This document shows positions 22,211 through 34,192 of a stretch of 64,000 nucleotides of DNA, piece after piece. Numbering within the stretch: the first letter of the stretch is position 1; the number at the start of each line of letters is the position of its first letter. A program made the position numbers and the translations under genes. The DNA is from Cordia subcordata (Eukaryota > Streptophyta > Magnoliopsida > Boraginales > Cordiaceae): assembly GCA_028554755.1 (NCBI GenBank), contig JAPTOF010000025.1, positions 4,885,501 to 4,949,500 of the forward strand. Reading direction: 5' to 3'. The notes beneath the pieces were generated by a model, which was not told where the DNA came from, made no database searches, and was given only the letters and a program-made list of their open reading frames with translations.

Positions 22211-22896
22211 TAAAACAACGTGTGGAAATAGGGATAGGGTGATCTTTTTTTGCTTATAGGCCATTACTATGTTCTTGTTAGGGTTCTTTGATGGATTTTC
22301 TAGGTTGCTCTCGTCTAGAATCTTATTAACCTAATTAACCACCTTATTATCCTCTAGGCCTCAATGTAGGTCTATCCCTAGGTGGATCCTTCTAGATTAT
22401 AGCATGGTCTTTATTACTTAGGGTTCTAGGTGATGTTAATTGATCTTACCCTAGTGTCTAAATCATTGGTTGGGTTTAAAGCCAAGACCTGGTCTATCTA
22501 AGGTTGATTAAACTAGCCGAAAGCCTATTGGTTGGGTTTAAAGCCAAAGAAAACTCAACTAAGCTTAATCTTTAGTTAAGCACCATCAATCATTGTATCA
22601 CAATAACGGGTCAAGCTTTAAAGCACAAGTTCACACATGTTTTAGGGCATGGCGTTCGTGAATATGTAGACATATCCAACTACTACACACATGGACATGT
22701 TTAAACTACACTAAATTAAGCAATAACACCCAACATGTATGCATTTGAAGCTAGTCTTGCTATTAAGGCATCTAAACATATGCATAGACATGTATGAATG
22801 CATTACCTACTTCATGGATCCATCATATAAACACATAGACATGCTCATATAATGATTTAAAAGTGATTAATAGCAAATAAGTCTCTCTCTCTCTCT

Positions 22897-22936
<40 letters not shown>

Positions 22937-23358
22937 TACTTCATTGAGGCATATTATCAAACACATAAACATGCATAAAATTAGATATTAAAACCCTTGG
23001 AACAAAGCATATATATAATCCATCAAATACTCATTAAAAAATGTAATAATTCAACCCATAAAACAAGTGTTAATCACCTTAACATGCTCTAATCAAACAT
23101 ATAATAAACTAGGACAAAATGGAGATAAAGAGTCTTCCCTTTCATCCATAGCAATCTCTTTACAATCCTTGAGCAAAACCCCAAATCCAAGTATTTGATC
23201 CACCAAAGATGCTAGATTCCTACTGTAGATGTGCATAGGTTAGTGTGTGTGAGGTAGGTGAGTGATAGTATTAAGGTCTTGGGAAAAGGTATGGAGGATA
23301 GGGTGGTTGGTTCTAAAAGTTACAAAAAAATGCCCAAAAATGGGTTTAAGAAGTTGTA
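22211..23358 (-). mobile_element. Truncated 5' LTR of gypsy X
   Basis: This aligns with positions about 7830-8955 of the X 3' LTR, including GATAGGGTGATCT, TGGTTCTAAAAGTTAC and two TTGG(T/C)T hairpins (22466-22485, 22528-22547, 62 nt apart). Roughly 240 bp at its end and 580 bp at its start are missing. At 23359 it abuts the integrase of gypsy V, so a deletion or exchange has fused the two elements. A (CT)n(AT)n tract lies at 22883-22935. Confidence 0.8.
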
Positions 23359-23990
23359 ATGATACTCTTGGGACCCTAAACTTGCATATGATGTTTCTCC
23401 ATAAAAAATTCCAAGCTTCTTTGTCAGTTATAGTTTTCACTGCTTCAACTTCTACACACTTGTTGAAATAATCAATAGCTACAAATGCAAACTTCCTTTG
23501 GGCTTTCTCGATAGGCATAGGGCCCATAATGTCAAGCCCCACTTTACAAATGGCCAAGGCTTATTATCGGACTTGGTATGGTATGCACCATATGCTGAAT
23601 ATTGGTGTTCTTCTAGCACTGATCACATCTCTCAACGAAATCACTGACTGTTTTGGCAATAGTCGGCCAATAGTAACCTTGTTGAATGGCCTTCTGCATC
23701 AAAGTCTTGGCCTCAAAATGATTATTGTACATCCCTTCGTACATCTCTCTAATGATAAAATCTCCTCTGAAACTGCCCACATACTTTAATAGAGGACCCT
23801 CGATGGTTTGCTTGTGCAGCCTCATCCCTGATAACAATGCCTCATACTCAGCTTCACTGTTAGTCATCTTAAATTCGAATTTCATTGTGTATTTTAACTT
23901 AGTTCCATCAGGCTTCCTGATCACAATGTTTACCCCTGACCCCACCTTACTTGTTACACCAACACCATACAAACTCCACTCTCTAACCAC
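23359..23990 (-). pseudogene. Gypsy V: RNase H / integrase fusion remnant
   Basis: The minus strand at 23990-23613 starts in RNase H (SGVNIVIRKPDGTKL, TNSEAEYEALLSGMRL). It then jumps straight to the integrase zinc-binding segment (EGPLLKYVG, EMYEGMYNNHFEAKTL, GYYWPTIAKTVSDFV, ERCDQC). The end of RNase H has been removed. The next block, 23557-23359, has the integrase core start, VGLDIMGPMP and FVAIDYFNKCVEVEAV, with the first catalytic Asp. The rest of integrase is lost where the sequence joins the X LTR fragment. Confidence 0.85.
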
Positions 23991-24331
23991 CAGTTCTGCC
24001 AGCTACATGCATTCTACTACAAAACCAGCTAGGGTTTATGCCTTAATAATGGTTCTCGGTTGATAAATGATATAGTATTGACTTAACTCAATCGATCATT
24101 TCAGTAACCTCCCCGACAATTTTAGCTTATGTAATACCTGTCACAGAGTTTATCAGGTTATCACTGTTATCGAATATGCTTCAAAGCAGGGCTTCAATTC
24201 CAGAGCCGAGATTACTAATGCAAGTGCTAACTTCTTTAGGCTATTGTACCTCAATTCTGCTCCCTTCAATGTTTTGCTGACGTAATACACCAGCATTTGG
24301 CCTTCTTCAGTGTTTCAAATTAAAACAACCG

Positions 24332-24977
24332 CTACTGTTGAGTTAGAGTTTGACAAATACAACAACAATGTTTCCCCGTGTTCAGGCTTGACGAGGACCG
24401 AAGGTTGCGTAAGATAGGACTTGATCCCCTCGAATTCCTCTTGGCATTCAGGAGTCTACCTGAAATCCTTTGGATTCTAGAGTATCTTGAAGAATGGTGC
24501 ACACCGATCCGTCGACCTAGACAATGCTGCGACCTTACTGGAGAATGACTATACATCATGTACAGACTTCAAGGGCCCAAGATTGAGTATGGCCTCAATC
24601 TTCTTGGGGTTGGCCTCAATGCCTTGATGTGTCACCATGAACCTCAAGAATTTCCCCGCTTTGACCCTGAAGGCACACTTTTTCAAATTTAATTTTATAC
24701 CAAAGCTTCTCATTGTCTGGAAGGCTTCAGTGACATCAGACACATGGTTCGATGCCCTCTTACTCTTGTCGAGCATATCATGAATGTAGACTTTCATATT
24801 TTGTCCTATCTGGTCTTTGAATGCTAGGTTTACCATACGTTGATATGTTGTCCTGGCATTTTTCAACCTGAAAGGCATGACCTTGTAACAATAGAGACCA
24901 CAATCAGTAACAAAACCAATGTGTGGTTGATTAAAAGATGCCATTTTTATCTGTTTGTGGCCTAAAAAAGCAACCAT
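24332..24977 (-). pseudogene. Gypsy V: reverse transcriptase remnant
   Basis: The minus frame 24977-24549 carries RT text: YCYKVMPFRLKNARTTYQRM, VYIHDMLDKS, FGIKLNLKKCAFRV and GKFLRFMVTHQGIEANPKKI. The catalytic YVDD is YIHD here, so one metal-binding aspartate is lost. The block 24559-24332 continues toward RNase H out of frame. It is dead by sequence. Confidence 0.85.
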
Positions 24978-25508
24978 AAACTACAGCATCCCAAAACCCA
25001 GCAGTCCAGTCAACCAACTGGCCCATTCTTGGTAGCGGGAAACTGTCCTTTGGACATGCTTTATTCAAGTCAGCGAAGTCTAACAGAGTCTCCACTTCTC
25101 ATTGGCCTTTTTGACCATTGCCATATTGGAGACCCATGTCGGGTATTTTATCTCTTGAATGTGGCCTGCTTTTAGTAGTTTTTCCACTTATTCGTGAATT
25201 GCTTGATTTTTCTCTACACTAAAGGATCATCGTTTTAGTCGAACTGACCTAAAGGCAAGGTCGATGTTCATTCGATGCTCGATGAATTTCGGGTTTATCC
25301 CTCCCATATCTGACAAATCCCAAGCAAATATATTGGAATTTAAAGTCAAGAATTGAATTATACCTTGTTGGATTTCTTCTGTTTGTTCAGCTCCTACATA
25401 AGTTTTCTAATTAGGGTCCCTGATCTTAACAAGCCCAAGCTTCTTCACTGGGCTTCCCCCTTCGGGATCATCCTTCAGTAATTCAACCATCATGTTTTAA
25501 AGCTTCTT

Positions 25509-26300
25509 CTAATCATCATTCAATTTCAGTGCTACTACATAACACGTTCTGGCATTATGTTGATCCCCTTTGACTGTGATTATTTCGTCTCTGGTCGGGA
25601 ATTTCATCATTTGATAGTAAGTGGATACAATGGCTTCCAATCTATTTAACATAACCCATTTGATAATCCCATTGATGGTGGTCGGGCAGTTTACCACTAT
25701 AAAGTTGGCTTGGAGATCAACACATCGGCTTCTATCCCTGATGCTGAGAGGGAGATTGGCTACCCCCTCAGGCCATACCTCATGCTAGAAAAACCTATCA
25801 GCTCGTGCTTCAAAGAGATAAGACAAACTGATCCAATTTCAACCATTCAAACGTCTCGTCACCAGTATCTACCAACATCCTGCGTACTTCATAGTTAGCT
25901 AAAATAACCGTAATGACAAGAAGGTTATCATTATTAACCGGTAGTCTGACAAATCCTCGGAAAACAAGGTCACATCTTCCATTTTCTCATTTTGTATGTC
26001 GGAGCAGCTTGTAAGCACCAAACATACATCTTTCTTTTGGCAGCGGAATTCCCATCGGTAATTGGTCCTCGGCACGAGTCCTCCCAAATCATGTCAACTG
26101 TGTCGAGGACCTTCTTCCCTCTCCTCGGGCTGCAAGGGTGCTCCTCGAGAGGATGTTTGCCCAGCCGTCTCACGAACTACGTTAGCTTCCCATTTTGGAT
26201 CAAAGTCTCAATCTCGTCTTTTAGATTCTGATACTCATCAGTGGTATGGCCGTGATCTTTATGAAAGTGGTAGTATTTAGCCTTGTCCCTTTTATCGGGA
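25509..26300 (-). pseudogene. Gypsy V: gag end and protease region, degenerate
   Basis: Block 25697-25509 has the segment between protease and RT (KFPTRDEIITVKGDQHNART). Further up, about 26300-26220, is a gag-end motif of the YHKDHGHTTDEYQNL type, and 26173-25970 has weakly conserved linker sequence. Frames are broken throughout and the protease active site cannot be read with confidence. Confidence 0.6.
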
Positions 26301-26484
26301 TTTTCCTTCATCTACTCAGGCCACTTTACTTTTTTTTCACGCTTCATAGCTACCAAGATTTTGACCTGGATCCTGAATGCATCGGGAATTTTTTCCTCCT
26401 CTTCGCCTCATTCTAATCCTAAGATGGTTCTTGGTGTCTCTATTTCCCCTTGCTCTTCTCGGTCTCATACTCTTTCTCGTGTTC

Positions 26485-27130
26485 TTAATTGGATAAGAGA
26501 ACATCCTCGACTAAAATATATTTCTCCACCCAAGCCATCAAGTTGGTAATTGAAGTAGGTTTCTTTCTCGTCAAAGAACTAGACAGGTTGTCAACTCTGA
26601 CACCATGAGTGAAGGCTTCCATGGCGACTAGATATGACAGATCAAGCACTCGCAATGTCACTTCATTGAATCTCTTGGAAAATGCTCGCAAAGTCTCATC
26701 ATTCCTTTGCCTCATTCTGAAGACCGAATTGGATGATTCAGGGGCCTCCTTCACGCTATCAAATCGGTTCATAAAGGATGCAGCTAGCTTCTTGAAGGAT
26801 TGGATGGAGTGTGGTGGATGCTCATCATACCAAGTTGAGGCTAATCCTACCAGGATAGTAGGAAATGCCTTGCATCGGGTGGCATCAATACCATTATGAA
26901 ACAGCATTTTATGGTTTATTACCGACACATGGTCGGCGAGATCACTAAACCATCAAAGTATGGAAACTTTAGAATTACAAAGTCCCTTGGTATTGGCTCT
27001 TTAATGATTTCCTTTGACAAGGGACTGTTTTCGAACTTTGTAACATTTATTGTTTGGATAGGCCATAGGTTCGGCACAGTCTATGTGATGGCTGTGACTA
27101 TCACCAGGGGTTTTATAGATATATCCCCTT
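26485..27130 (-). pseudogene. Gypsy V: gag remnant
   Basis: The minus frame 26928-26485 reads MLFHNGIDATRCKAFPTIL, GLASTWYDEHPPHSIQSFKK, ASFMNRFDSVKEAPESSN and FSKRFNEVTLRVLDL. This is the retrotransposon gag fold with its W-x(3)-P-x-S-I core. Continuity upstream (FPYFDG, LADHVSV) to about 27130 is readable with stops. It lies between the V LTR and the protease region. Confidence 0.85.
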
Positions 27131-27164
27131 AACATAATGACTCTTCTTGCATATCTAGAGAGTT

Positions 27165-27530
27165 TTGATGAATGGGTTATGGCATATGAGTGGGAGCTCC
27201 GGTGTTTGATGGTATTGGATTCGAAAAAAAAGAAGTTGTATGGTTGAGTAAAGCGTTGTGCTGTGGAGAGAAGATTTGGCTCAAGTAGTTCTGATGTCTA
27301 AGTTAGGATATTTCTTAAGAGAGAAAGTTTAAGGAAGAGGATGAATCGGAATGAATAAGTTACCTCTTTTTGAACCAAGGGGTCCTATTTATAGTTTAGG
27401 GGATAGGACACGTGTCAATCCTATCCTATTCGAATTACTGATTGTCCGGCATCGAACCCTAATCAGGTTATTGCGTTGTTGGTCAATCAGTCTAGTTCTG
27501 AGGTCACCTTATCGGCGGCACCTGATAACA
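27165..27530 (-). mobile_element. Probable 5' LTR of gypsy V
   Basis: On the minus strand the segment starts TGTTATCAGGTGCC at 27530 and has a TATA box CTATAAATA (27386-27394). It leads into the V gag and interrupts a plus-strand gag frame that begins just after 27530. The inner boundary near 27165 is a guess; no clear primer-binding site was seen. Confidence 0.5.
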
Positions 27531-28690
27531 ACTTAGAGGTAAGAACGAAACTTTAAGAAAATTTACTGAACACTTTAATGAAGCTACAGTGCAGATCCAT
27601 AAGCTTAATAATGATGTGGCGATGGAAGCATTCTCATTGGGAGCAAACAATTATGATCTCATTGGATCATTGTCAAAAAAGAAGTCGCGAATTCTCACTG
27701 ACATGTTTGCCAGAGCCGAAAAGTATATCTGAGCAGAGAAGGCTTAATATAACTAGGAGGTTAGACTGCCAGGAGAAGGAAACGTCCCCAAAGTTTTCTA
27801 AGCACAAGAAAAGGGAAGATGGTTGACCTCAAAAGAAAGCACGACCAAAGGGGCCAAAAGAAAGGAAGATTCGCTCCCTCGCTTGTCCATAAGCTAAAGT
27901 CCTAGCTGCCTTGAAGAGGGGAGCAAACTTTAAACAACCCGCCCTTGCTGTCCAGACCAGAAGAAATGGTGCCCATATCATAATGATCACGAGCATGATA
28001 TGGAAAATTGTGGGCATTTGAAAGATTGAATCAAAGAGCTGATAGAACAAGGCTACTTACAGGAGTTGGTAAGAAGAACCTCGCCAGATCCTCTTAGGAG
28101 ACCATTTGAAGAGCCATCATAGATGGTACTACCGGCCCCCGCACCAACCTGGCGGCAGGTCTACAAAATAGTGCTAGGGTTCGGTCCCGAAGCCCTAGAA
28201 GGGAGAATAACTGACCTCAAAGAAATCGAGGCCAACCTGGTTGGCAAAACAACAATCACTGTTAAGGAGGAAATAGAAAACCCCTGCGGCGAAGAGCAGG
28301 TCAGGTTGAAAGTGATACCATCGCAAGAGGATTAGCAGCAGAAGGAGAGAGCTAGTCAACTCAGAAGTTGTACATGAATCAGCTACGACAAGGAAGAAGC
28401 GAGGATAAAAGAATGAAATGAGACAAATTGCTCACATTCATAGATGAAGAGTTATAAGGAGTTTCCCATCCTGACGATGATCCTTTATTCATTAAGATAA
28501 AGGTTAGTAATTTCCGAATCCATCTAATGATGGTGGACCCAGGTGGCTGTATTAACCTATTATTTGGGAAAACATTTTGAAGGATGAAGCGCGATTACAA
28601 CAAATTAATGCCACTCAGAAATGACTTGGTGGGATTCAATGGGAATGAATTAGTGACGGTGCTTGCGTTGCAAAGCTTACAAAAGTCAAA
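27531..28690 (+). pseudogene. Plus-strand gypsy gag-protease remnant
   Basis: The plus strand encodes ETLRKFTEHFNEATVQIHKL, NDVAMEAFSLGAN, SLSKKKSRILTDMFARAEKY (gag) and then a degraded zinc-knuckle/linker zone. About 28123-28335 has a frame rich in charged residues. About 28470-28590 has the protease text HPDDDPLFIKIKVSNFRIHL and MVDPGGCINLLF, where the active site is DPG. Stops break it. It is head to head with V and is probably the older element that V entered. It ends near 28690, where TE similarity stops. Confidence 0.75.
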
Positions 28691-28697
28691 AGCCTCT

Positions 28698-28980
28698 AAC
28701 TTATGTTCCGTTTGTTATAAGCTTATTTTAAGATTTTTTTAATATAAAAATTATAATTTGATTTGAGATTTTATAAAATACTTATGATAAAATATCTTAT
28801 TTATAATTGTAAAAGAATAAGATAAGGATGGATTTATAAGATAAAATGTATAATTTATTTTGAGTTTTTATGAAATATTTGTGATAAGATGTCTTATATT
28901 TTATAAGATAAAAACGATAGTCTCTTTCACATTAATAGAAAAAGCATCTTATAATAAGTTCATTCTAAATACACCATGAA
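28698..28980. repeat. Possible MITE-like AT-rich inverted-repeat element
   Basis: CTTATTTTAAGAT near 28722 is mirrored by ATCTTATAATAAG near 28945, and the inside is AT-rich with repeated TTATAAGATAAAA blocks. No target duplication was fixed, so this is weak. Confidence 0.3.
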
Positions 28981-29559
28981 TCTAATTAAGATACAAAAAA
29001 AAAAAAAAAAAAGAAAGAAAGAAACCTTAAGAAAAACTTGATATAGCAGATTTTACCAAATTTAGATCTTTCTATACTAAATAAGGTTATGAAAAAAATT
29101 AATGATTAATTACCCAAAGGTCCTTATCTTTATTATTTTTGGCAACTTCGTCTCCCTATATTGTGAAGTGACAAATTTAAGGCTTTTTATTTTCTCATTC
29201 TCCCAATTTTAGTCCATAAGCCATTAGAATTTGGATGGAAAACTAACATGGAAAGACTAATATTGACACAACATGAAAACATGGACAGTAAAGTGTCATA
29301 AAGAAAAGAATATTGCTCTAAATTTGTTCAAATTTTAAGTGCAAGTGACAAAAGAATTAACATTGGCAACAAAAAATATGTAGAGAGAGAAATGAAAAGT
29401 GTTACTTAGAAAATAACGAATGAAATTGTCAAATATAGAAAAGATAAAGGATTTCCAAGGTAACTAACCAAAAAATTTCTTTGTCATGACTTATTTATAT
29501 TATTTTATTATGATTCCACAAATAATTCAGTATCACTAAATCTCCAACTTTGTCTTACC
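28981..29559. other. Intergenic, no gene seen
   Basis: AT-rich DNA with a poly-A tract at about 28995-29011. No frame or motif supports a gene. Confidence 0.5.
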
Positions 29560-29599
29560 CAAATGGAGACGGAGTTGCTAAAATGTTTTTGCACTACTA

Positions 29600-29917
29600 G
29601 GCACAAATCACACAAAGAACTAATATGGGAGGGTGTTATAAACTTTCTCACCTTAAAGATACAATGTCTTCATGGCAAACCAAATACAAACATAATAAAA
29701 CCATAGTTTAAGACCGCTCATGACCTACTTTAATACCACATGCAATTACCAAGGCCTAATTACTAGCCTACTATTACATTGAGCCTAATCAACTGGTTCA
29801 AAATACTTAAACGGTGATGACATTAGTAGTAAACCTAAGTTATTATAAAGTACACATAAAAAACTAATACAACCATTGTAAAGTGTGCATAAAAAACTTA
29901 TGCGAGAGTGCATTATA
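29600..29917 (-). mobile_element. TRIM-like element, second copy
   Basis: A partial first repeat (to about 29641) and a second repeat (29741-29917) share CACAAAGAAC, TTATTATAAAGT and the GGCCTAATTACTA block with the copy at 5732-6029. Here the core is about 100 bp. On the minus strand it runs from TGGTATTAAAGTA next to the LTR, a decayed form of the TGGTATCAGAGC initiator-Met primer-binding site, to CTTTAAGGTGAGAAAG, the polypurine side. That order supports a minus-strand TRIM. Confidence 0.6.
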
Positions 29918-30044
29918 ATTATAATCAAATAATTTGATCATTTCATAAATTCTCAATCTTGTCCATAATGTAATAAGGTTATTCGAAGCTCAGTTACCAA
30001 AGGGCTAATGTAGGGGATTTGGTAACTCACATTGTAGATCTTGA

Positions 30045-30155
30045 CTCTTTTATATACATACATATATATATATATATATACACACACATATATGTGTGTA
30101 TATATATACACATATATGTAGATATTTGTGTGTGTATGTATGAATGTATGTATGT
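30045..30155. repeat. TA/CA/TG compound microsatellite
   Basis: Alternating TATA, CACACA, TGTGTG and GTATGTAT blocks, partly palindromic. Confidence 0.85.
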
Positions 30156-32724
30156 ATTAAAGTAAGAGCCCATCAACCATTCTTCTTTCTTTCAAAATTT
30201 AAATGATATTTCTCATTATTTGAGTTATATATGAATAACTTTTTGGGTTCTTATACTTATTTCTAAAAGTGACTGAATAGAATTTGATTTCATACAAAAT
30301 CTAAAGTACAATTTCTAATGTAATTAATTTTTTATATTAATATTATTAATATTTTGACTATATTTGTCATCGCATTTATAATTTGAACTATATTTTATGA
30401 ATTTATTTAAAATGAAAATTTTAACATTACTAATTATATAAAACTTGATATATCAAATTAACATCGAAACTCATGCATCGCATAAATCACATATAAGTAA
30501 CTATATTCAAGTTGATCCCCATTATTTATTGCTTTCCCCCTAAAAACCTTGTGCCATTTGTCAATAGTTGAATTTTCAATTGCAATCCAGTATGGCTTAT
30601 TCTCCTTAGAACGTCTATGTCGTTAAAGGATGAGCTAAATCATCGTGCTTTATTTTTCATTTTCCTTGTTTAAGCCAAGTATGGAATGTATTAATTTTTA
30701 ATATGCACTAAGATGGTACTAATTTCTAATATAAAGATATTTTTAATTTTCATTATCTTGAATCAGTTTTATATGTTGTATAATTCTTAAGAAAATAAAG
30801 AAAATAATTACAAAATTAATATTCTTTCTTCATAAGTATTTGAAATCCAATAAGGGTCTATTTGACAAAATTAGCTATTAGAATAGCTAATAGTTGTTTG
30901 GGTAACTAATAGCTATTTTATGCGGATAACTATTTAATTAGCTGATGAAACAAAATGTATTTAATAAAATTAATTGTTGGATTAACTGTGAATATAAACG
31001 TTGGTATCACTTTATTATTGTTATAGTAACAAAAATTATTGTTACTATTATTGAAATAAGAAAGTTAATTTATAATTAGATATATGTTTCTTATGATAAT
31101 ATACTAAAATATAATTAAATTATTTTTTGATAAATTAATTTTATTAATATTATAAAATATATTTTAATTTAAAAATATTTTTAATTGATTGAAAATTTAT
31201 TTTGTTAAAGAAGAATATAAATGAACGAATGAGACTTATATTTTTTAGTATATTTTGATGTGAATAGAATTCGAAGTGATTTTTATGTTCTTCTATATTT
31301 ATATTTGTGAAAAAAATTGTAGAAAATGTAGAGAGAGATTGGATAGATGAAAGATTTGTAAAAAAAAATAATAATAATAATAATAGTGCTAGGGTAAGAT
31401 GGCATATAGAGCCTGTGGTTACTCTTTTATTTTTTAAATGTTTTATTTATTTTTTTAGCAATTAATCTCAATTTTTTTACAAAATTAATAAAAATTCAAA
31501 AAATAAATTACAGCTTTGATTTTTAACCTATTCATTCTAATCTAATAAATATTTAACCAAATAAAAAATATAATCCCAATACATTATTAAATTTTTGAAC
31601 TTATAAAACTTATTCACATCTAATCATATGATCATTTAAATCTTAAAAATATAAAATCTAAAAACATATAACACCGCGACTATACAGGCCAACATACTAG
31701 TTATTATGTCTTCGTCGTGGTCGTCATCGCCGTCGTCGTTGTTGTTATTGTTGTTATTATTATTATAAAACTTAAGAGAAAAGGAAAAGTGAGAAAAAAG
31801 AAAAGAATGATCGTAATTTATACTACGTTTTTTTACCATTATTCTTTCTCGTGCTTCCTTATCTTTGTTCACAATATTAATATTGTTTGTTTAGATATAT
31901 TAAATAGTAAACTAATAAATTGTGAATAAATAGTAAAACAGTTGTCAACAATTTAATTGACGTGTTTTTTATAATTTTTATACTATTTCTTTATTTGTTT
32001 ATAATTTTATGGTATTTGTTCATTAAAAGTGCACAATGCTTAATGAGTGTATCATCTTTAAAGTACATGGTATAACCTCCGAAAAAATGAGAGAAGAGAT
32101 AAGAACGAATTCTATTAATCTTGATGTATTTAATTACAACAAATAAGATCCTATTTATAAGAATATAATAATTTGGTCTTCAAAAATTTTTCTTTACAGA
32201 CTTGGAGAAGTTTTATGTTCTTGAATTTAAATTTAAGTCATAACCCAATTATTACTTTATAAAATAAGAACATTCATATCATTCACAAAAGTAATCTCTT
32301 TTTAAAAAGAGGCTTTCTTGTCCTTTTACTAGAAGATAAAGTAACGCAAAAGGATCACAGAAAAGATGATTGAAAGGATGGAGGAAAGGGTGCAGAGGTG
32401 TTGGTCAACCGCACTAATCGAGAAGGATGTTGTCATGTTAGTTTGGTCTCGTCAGCGCGTGCGGAAAACGGACAAATGGCTAGTTTCCATGTGGAACGTT
32501 TGATGAAAAATTTGACTTTATAACGTACTGACTAATGCACAGCTCATGGCCTGAAGGATGTGATCAGATGCCTCCGCCACCCTCGCTGACGTCGCGTGGA
32601 TCAACTGCTTCGTAGCCTCAAGCCTTTCACAAATATCTTAATTTACACTGTACATCACATCCACAGTGCTCTTCATGAGAATTGTAGATTGTATTGTGTA
32701 TAAGGAGTACACGTACGTAATAAT
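30156..32724. other. Intergenic AT-rich DNA, no gene seen
   Basis: No supportable gene. Items inside: an (AAT)n run at 31367-31384; a compound trinucleotide tract (GTC/GTT/ATT) at 31707-31766; and a higher-GC patch at about 32340-32640 with CGCTGACGTCGCGTGG-like sequence that I cannot assign to any gene or repeat. Confidence 0.5.
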
Positions 32725-33300
32725 ATATGTGTTTAAAATTTTTATTATAGGTTTAAAATTTTTATATTATATATTCAAAATTTTTATATTAAACTATAAG
32801 CATATTCAAAACTCTTATATTATATATTCAAAAATTTTAAAAAGAGTTCATAAAATAAAAATTATAATCTCATAAATTTTGTACTCTATGTTCAAAACTC
32901 TTATATTACATGCTCAAAATTCTTATATCATATGTTCAAAACTCTTAAATTAAAATTTCAAAAGTTTAAAAGCAAGTTCACAAAATAAAAATTATAATCT
33001 TATAAATTTTATATTCTATGTTCAATTCAAAACTCTTATATTACATACTCATAAATTATATTCTATGTTCAAAACTCTTATATTACATGTTTAAAATTTG
33101 TATATTATATGTTCAAAACTCTTATATTATAAGTTCAAAATTTTAAAAGCAAGTTCATAAAATAAAATTATAATCTCTTAAATTTTATACTCTATGTTCA
33201 AAACTCTTATATTAAGTTACAAACATATTCATAATTTTGAACTTAAGTTCAAAATTTTGATCACGTTAGCAGCTTAATATAAGATTTTGAACCTATAGTA
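32725..33300. repeat. AT-rich tandem array with higher-order structure
   Basis: Variants of TGTTCAAAACTCTTATATTA recur about every 22-30 bp. A larger block ending in GTTCATAAAATAAAAATTAT and ATTTTATACTCT recurs at least three times, giving a repeat-of-repeats pattern. Confidence 0.75.
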
Positions 33301-33424
33301 TAAGAATTTTGAACACATGTATTGTTATATATTGTGTGTGCATATTGTCCACTCATAGTATGGTATATAATGCTCTATAGGAGCACCATCCTTATGGAGC
33401 ATAGTAAAAATTGCGTTCCATTTT

Positions 33425-33426
<2 letters not shown>

Positions 33427-33487
<61 letters not shown>

Positions 33488-33492
33488 TATAT
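33427..33492. repeat. AT microsatellite
   Basis: CATACATA passes into a long (AT)n with two TTTATATATA interruptions. Confidence 0.9.
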
Positions 33493-33718
33493 GTATCTTC
33501 ATAAATTGTTATTACATTATTAATATATTTTAAATAATATCTTATAATAATAAATGAGTAATATAACTACGTAATTTTATATTATCATATTATGAGAAAA
33601 AATTCATGAATTTTGGATATGACTTATTATGCATTAGGTTTTATCTGAGTTGGATTTCAGCCCGTTAAAACCATTTCCTATGGAGATACGAAATTCACAA
33701 CTTAGCTTATATGACTTA

Positions 33719-34189
33719 GAGGGTGTTTGGATTGGCTTATAAAAAAGCTACTTAAAGTACTTCTAGCTTTAAGTGGTTTTTTTTTATTATTAACTTTAAG
33801 TGGTTATGTGTTTGAATAAAAGTTGTAGTTATAAAAATAAATATTTACATGTTTGATTAAAGTGGGTTGGAAAGTAAGTTATATGGTTAAAATAACTATT
33901 AAGGACATTAAAATAGAATTTAAAAAGATAAGTATAAGATACAAGAGTAAAGATATTTTAGTAATAAAAATAAAAAGGTAAGGCTAATATAGTAAATGAT
34001 TTGGTCAAACTTACTTTTTTTTCAAAGTGCTTAAAGCCATAAAAGCAAAAGTTGGGGTTGGGGAGCTTTTTATTTTCTACTTAAAGCCACTTAAAAAAAA
34101 CACATTTTTAACTAAAACAAACACTTTCATCAACTTAAATTAGACTTTAAGCAGGTTTGACCAGAAAAAAAGCCAAACCAAACACCCTC
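33719..34189. mobile_element. Tourist-like MITE
   Basis: 471 bp with 20-bp terminal inverted repeats: GAGGGTGTTTGGATTGGCTT on the left, and the complement of GAGGGTGTTTGGTTTGGCTT on the right (one mismatch). It is flanked by TTA on both sides (33716-33718, 34190-34192), the PIF/Harbinger target duplication. Internal sub-terminal CACTTAAAG-type repeats are also mirrored. There is no coding capacity. Confidence 0.85.
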
Positions 34190-34192
34190 TTA

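Noticed and set aside
30845..31000. TAGCTATT-rich segment resembling one end of a MITE (GGGTCTATTTGACAAAA)
   Set aside because: I found no matching inverted end downstream, so no element could be delimited.
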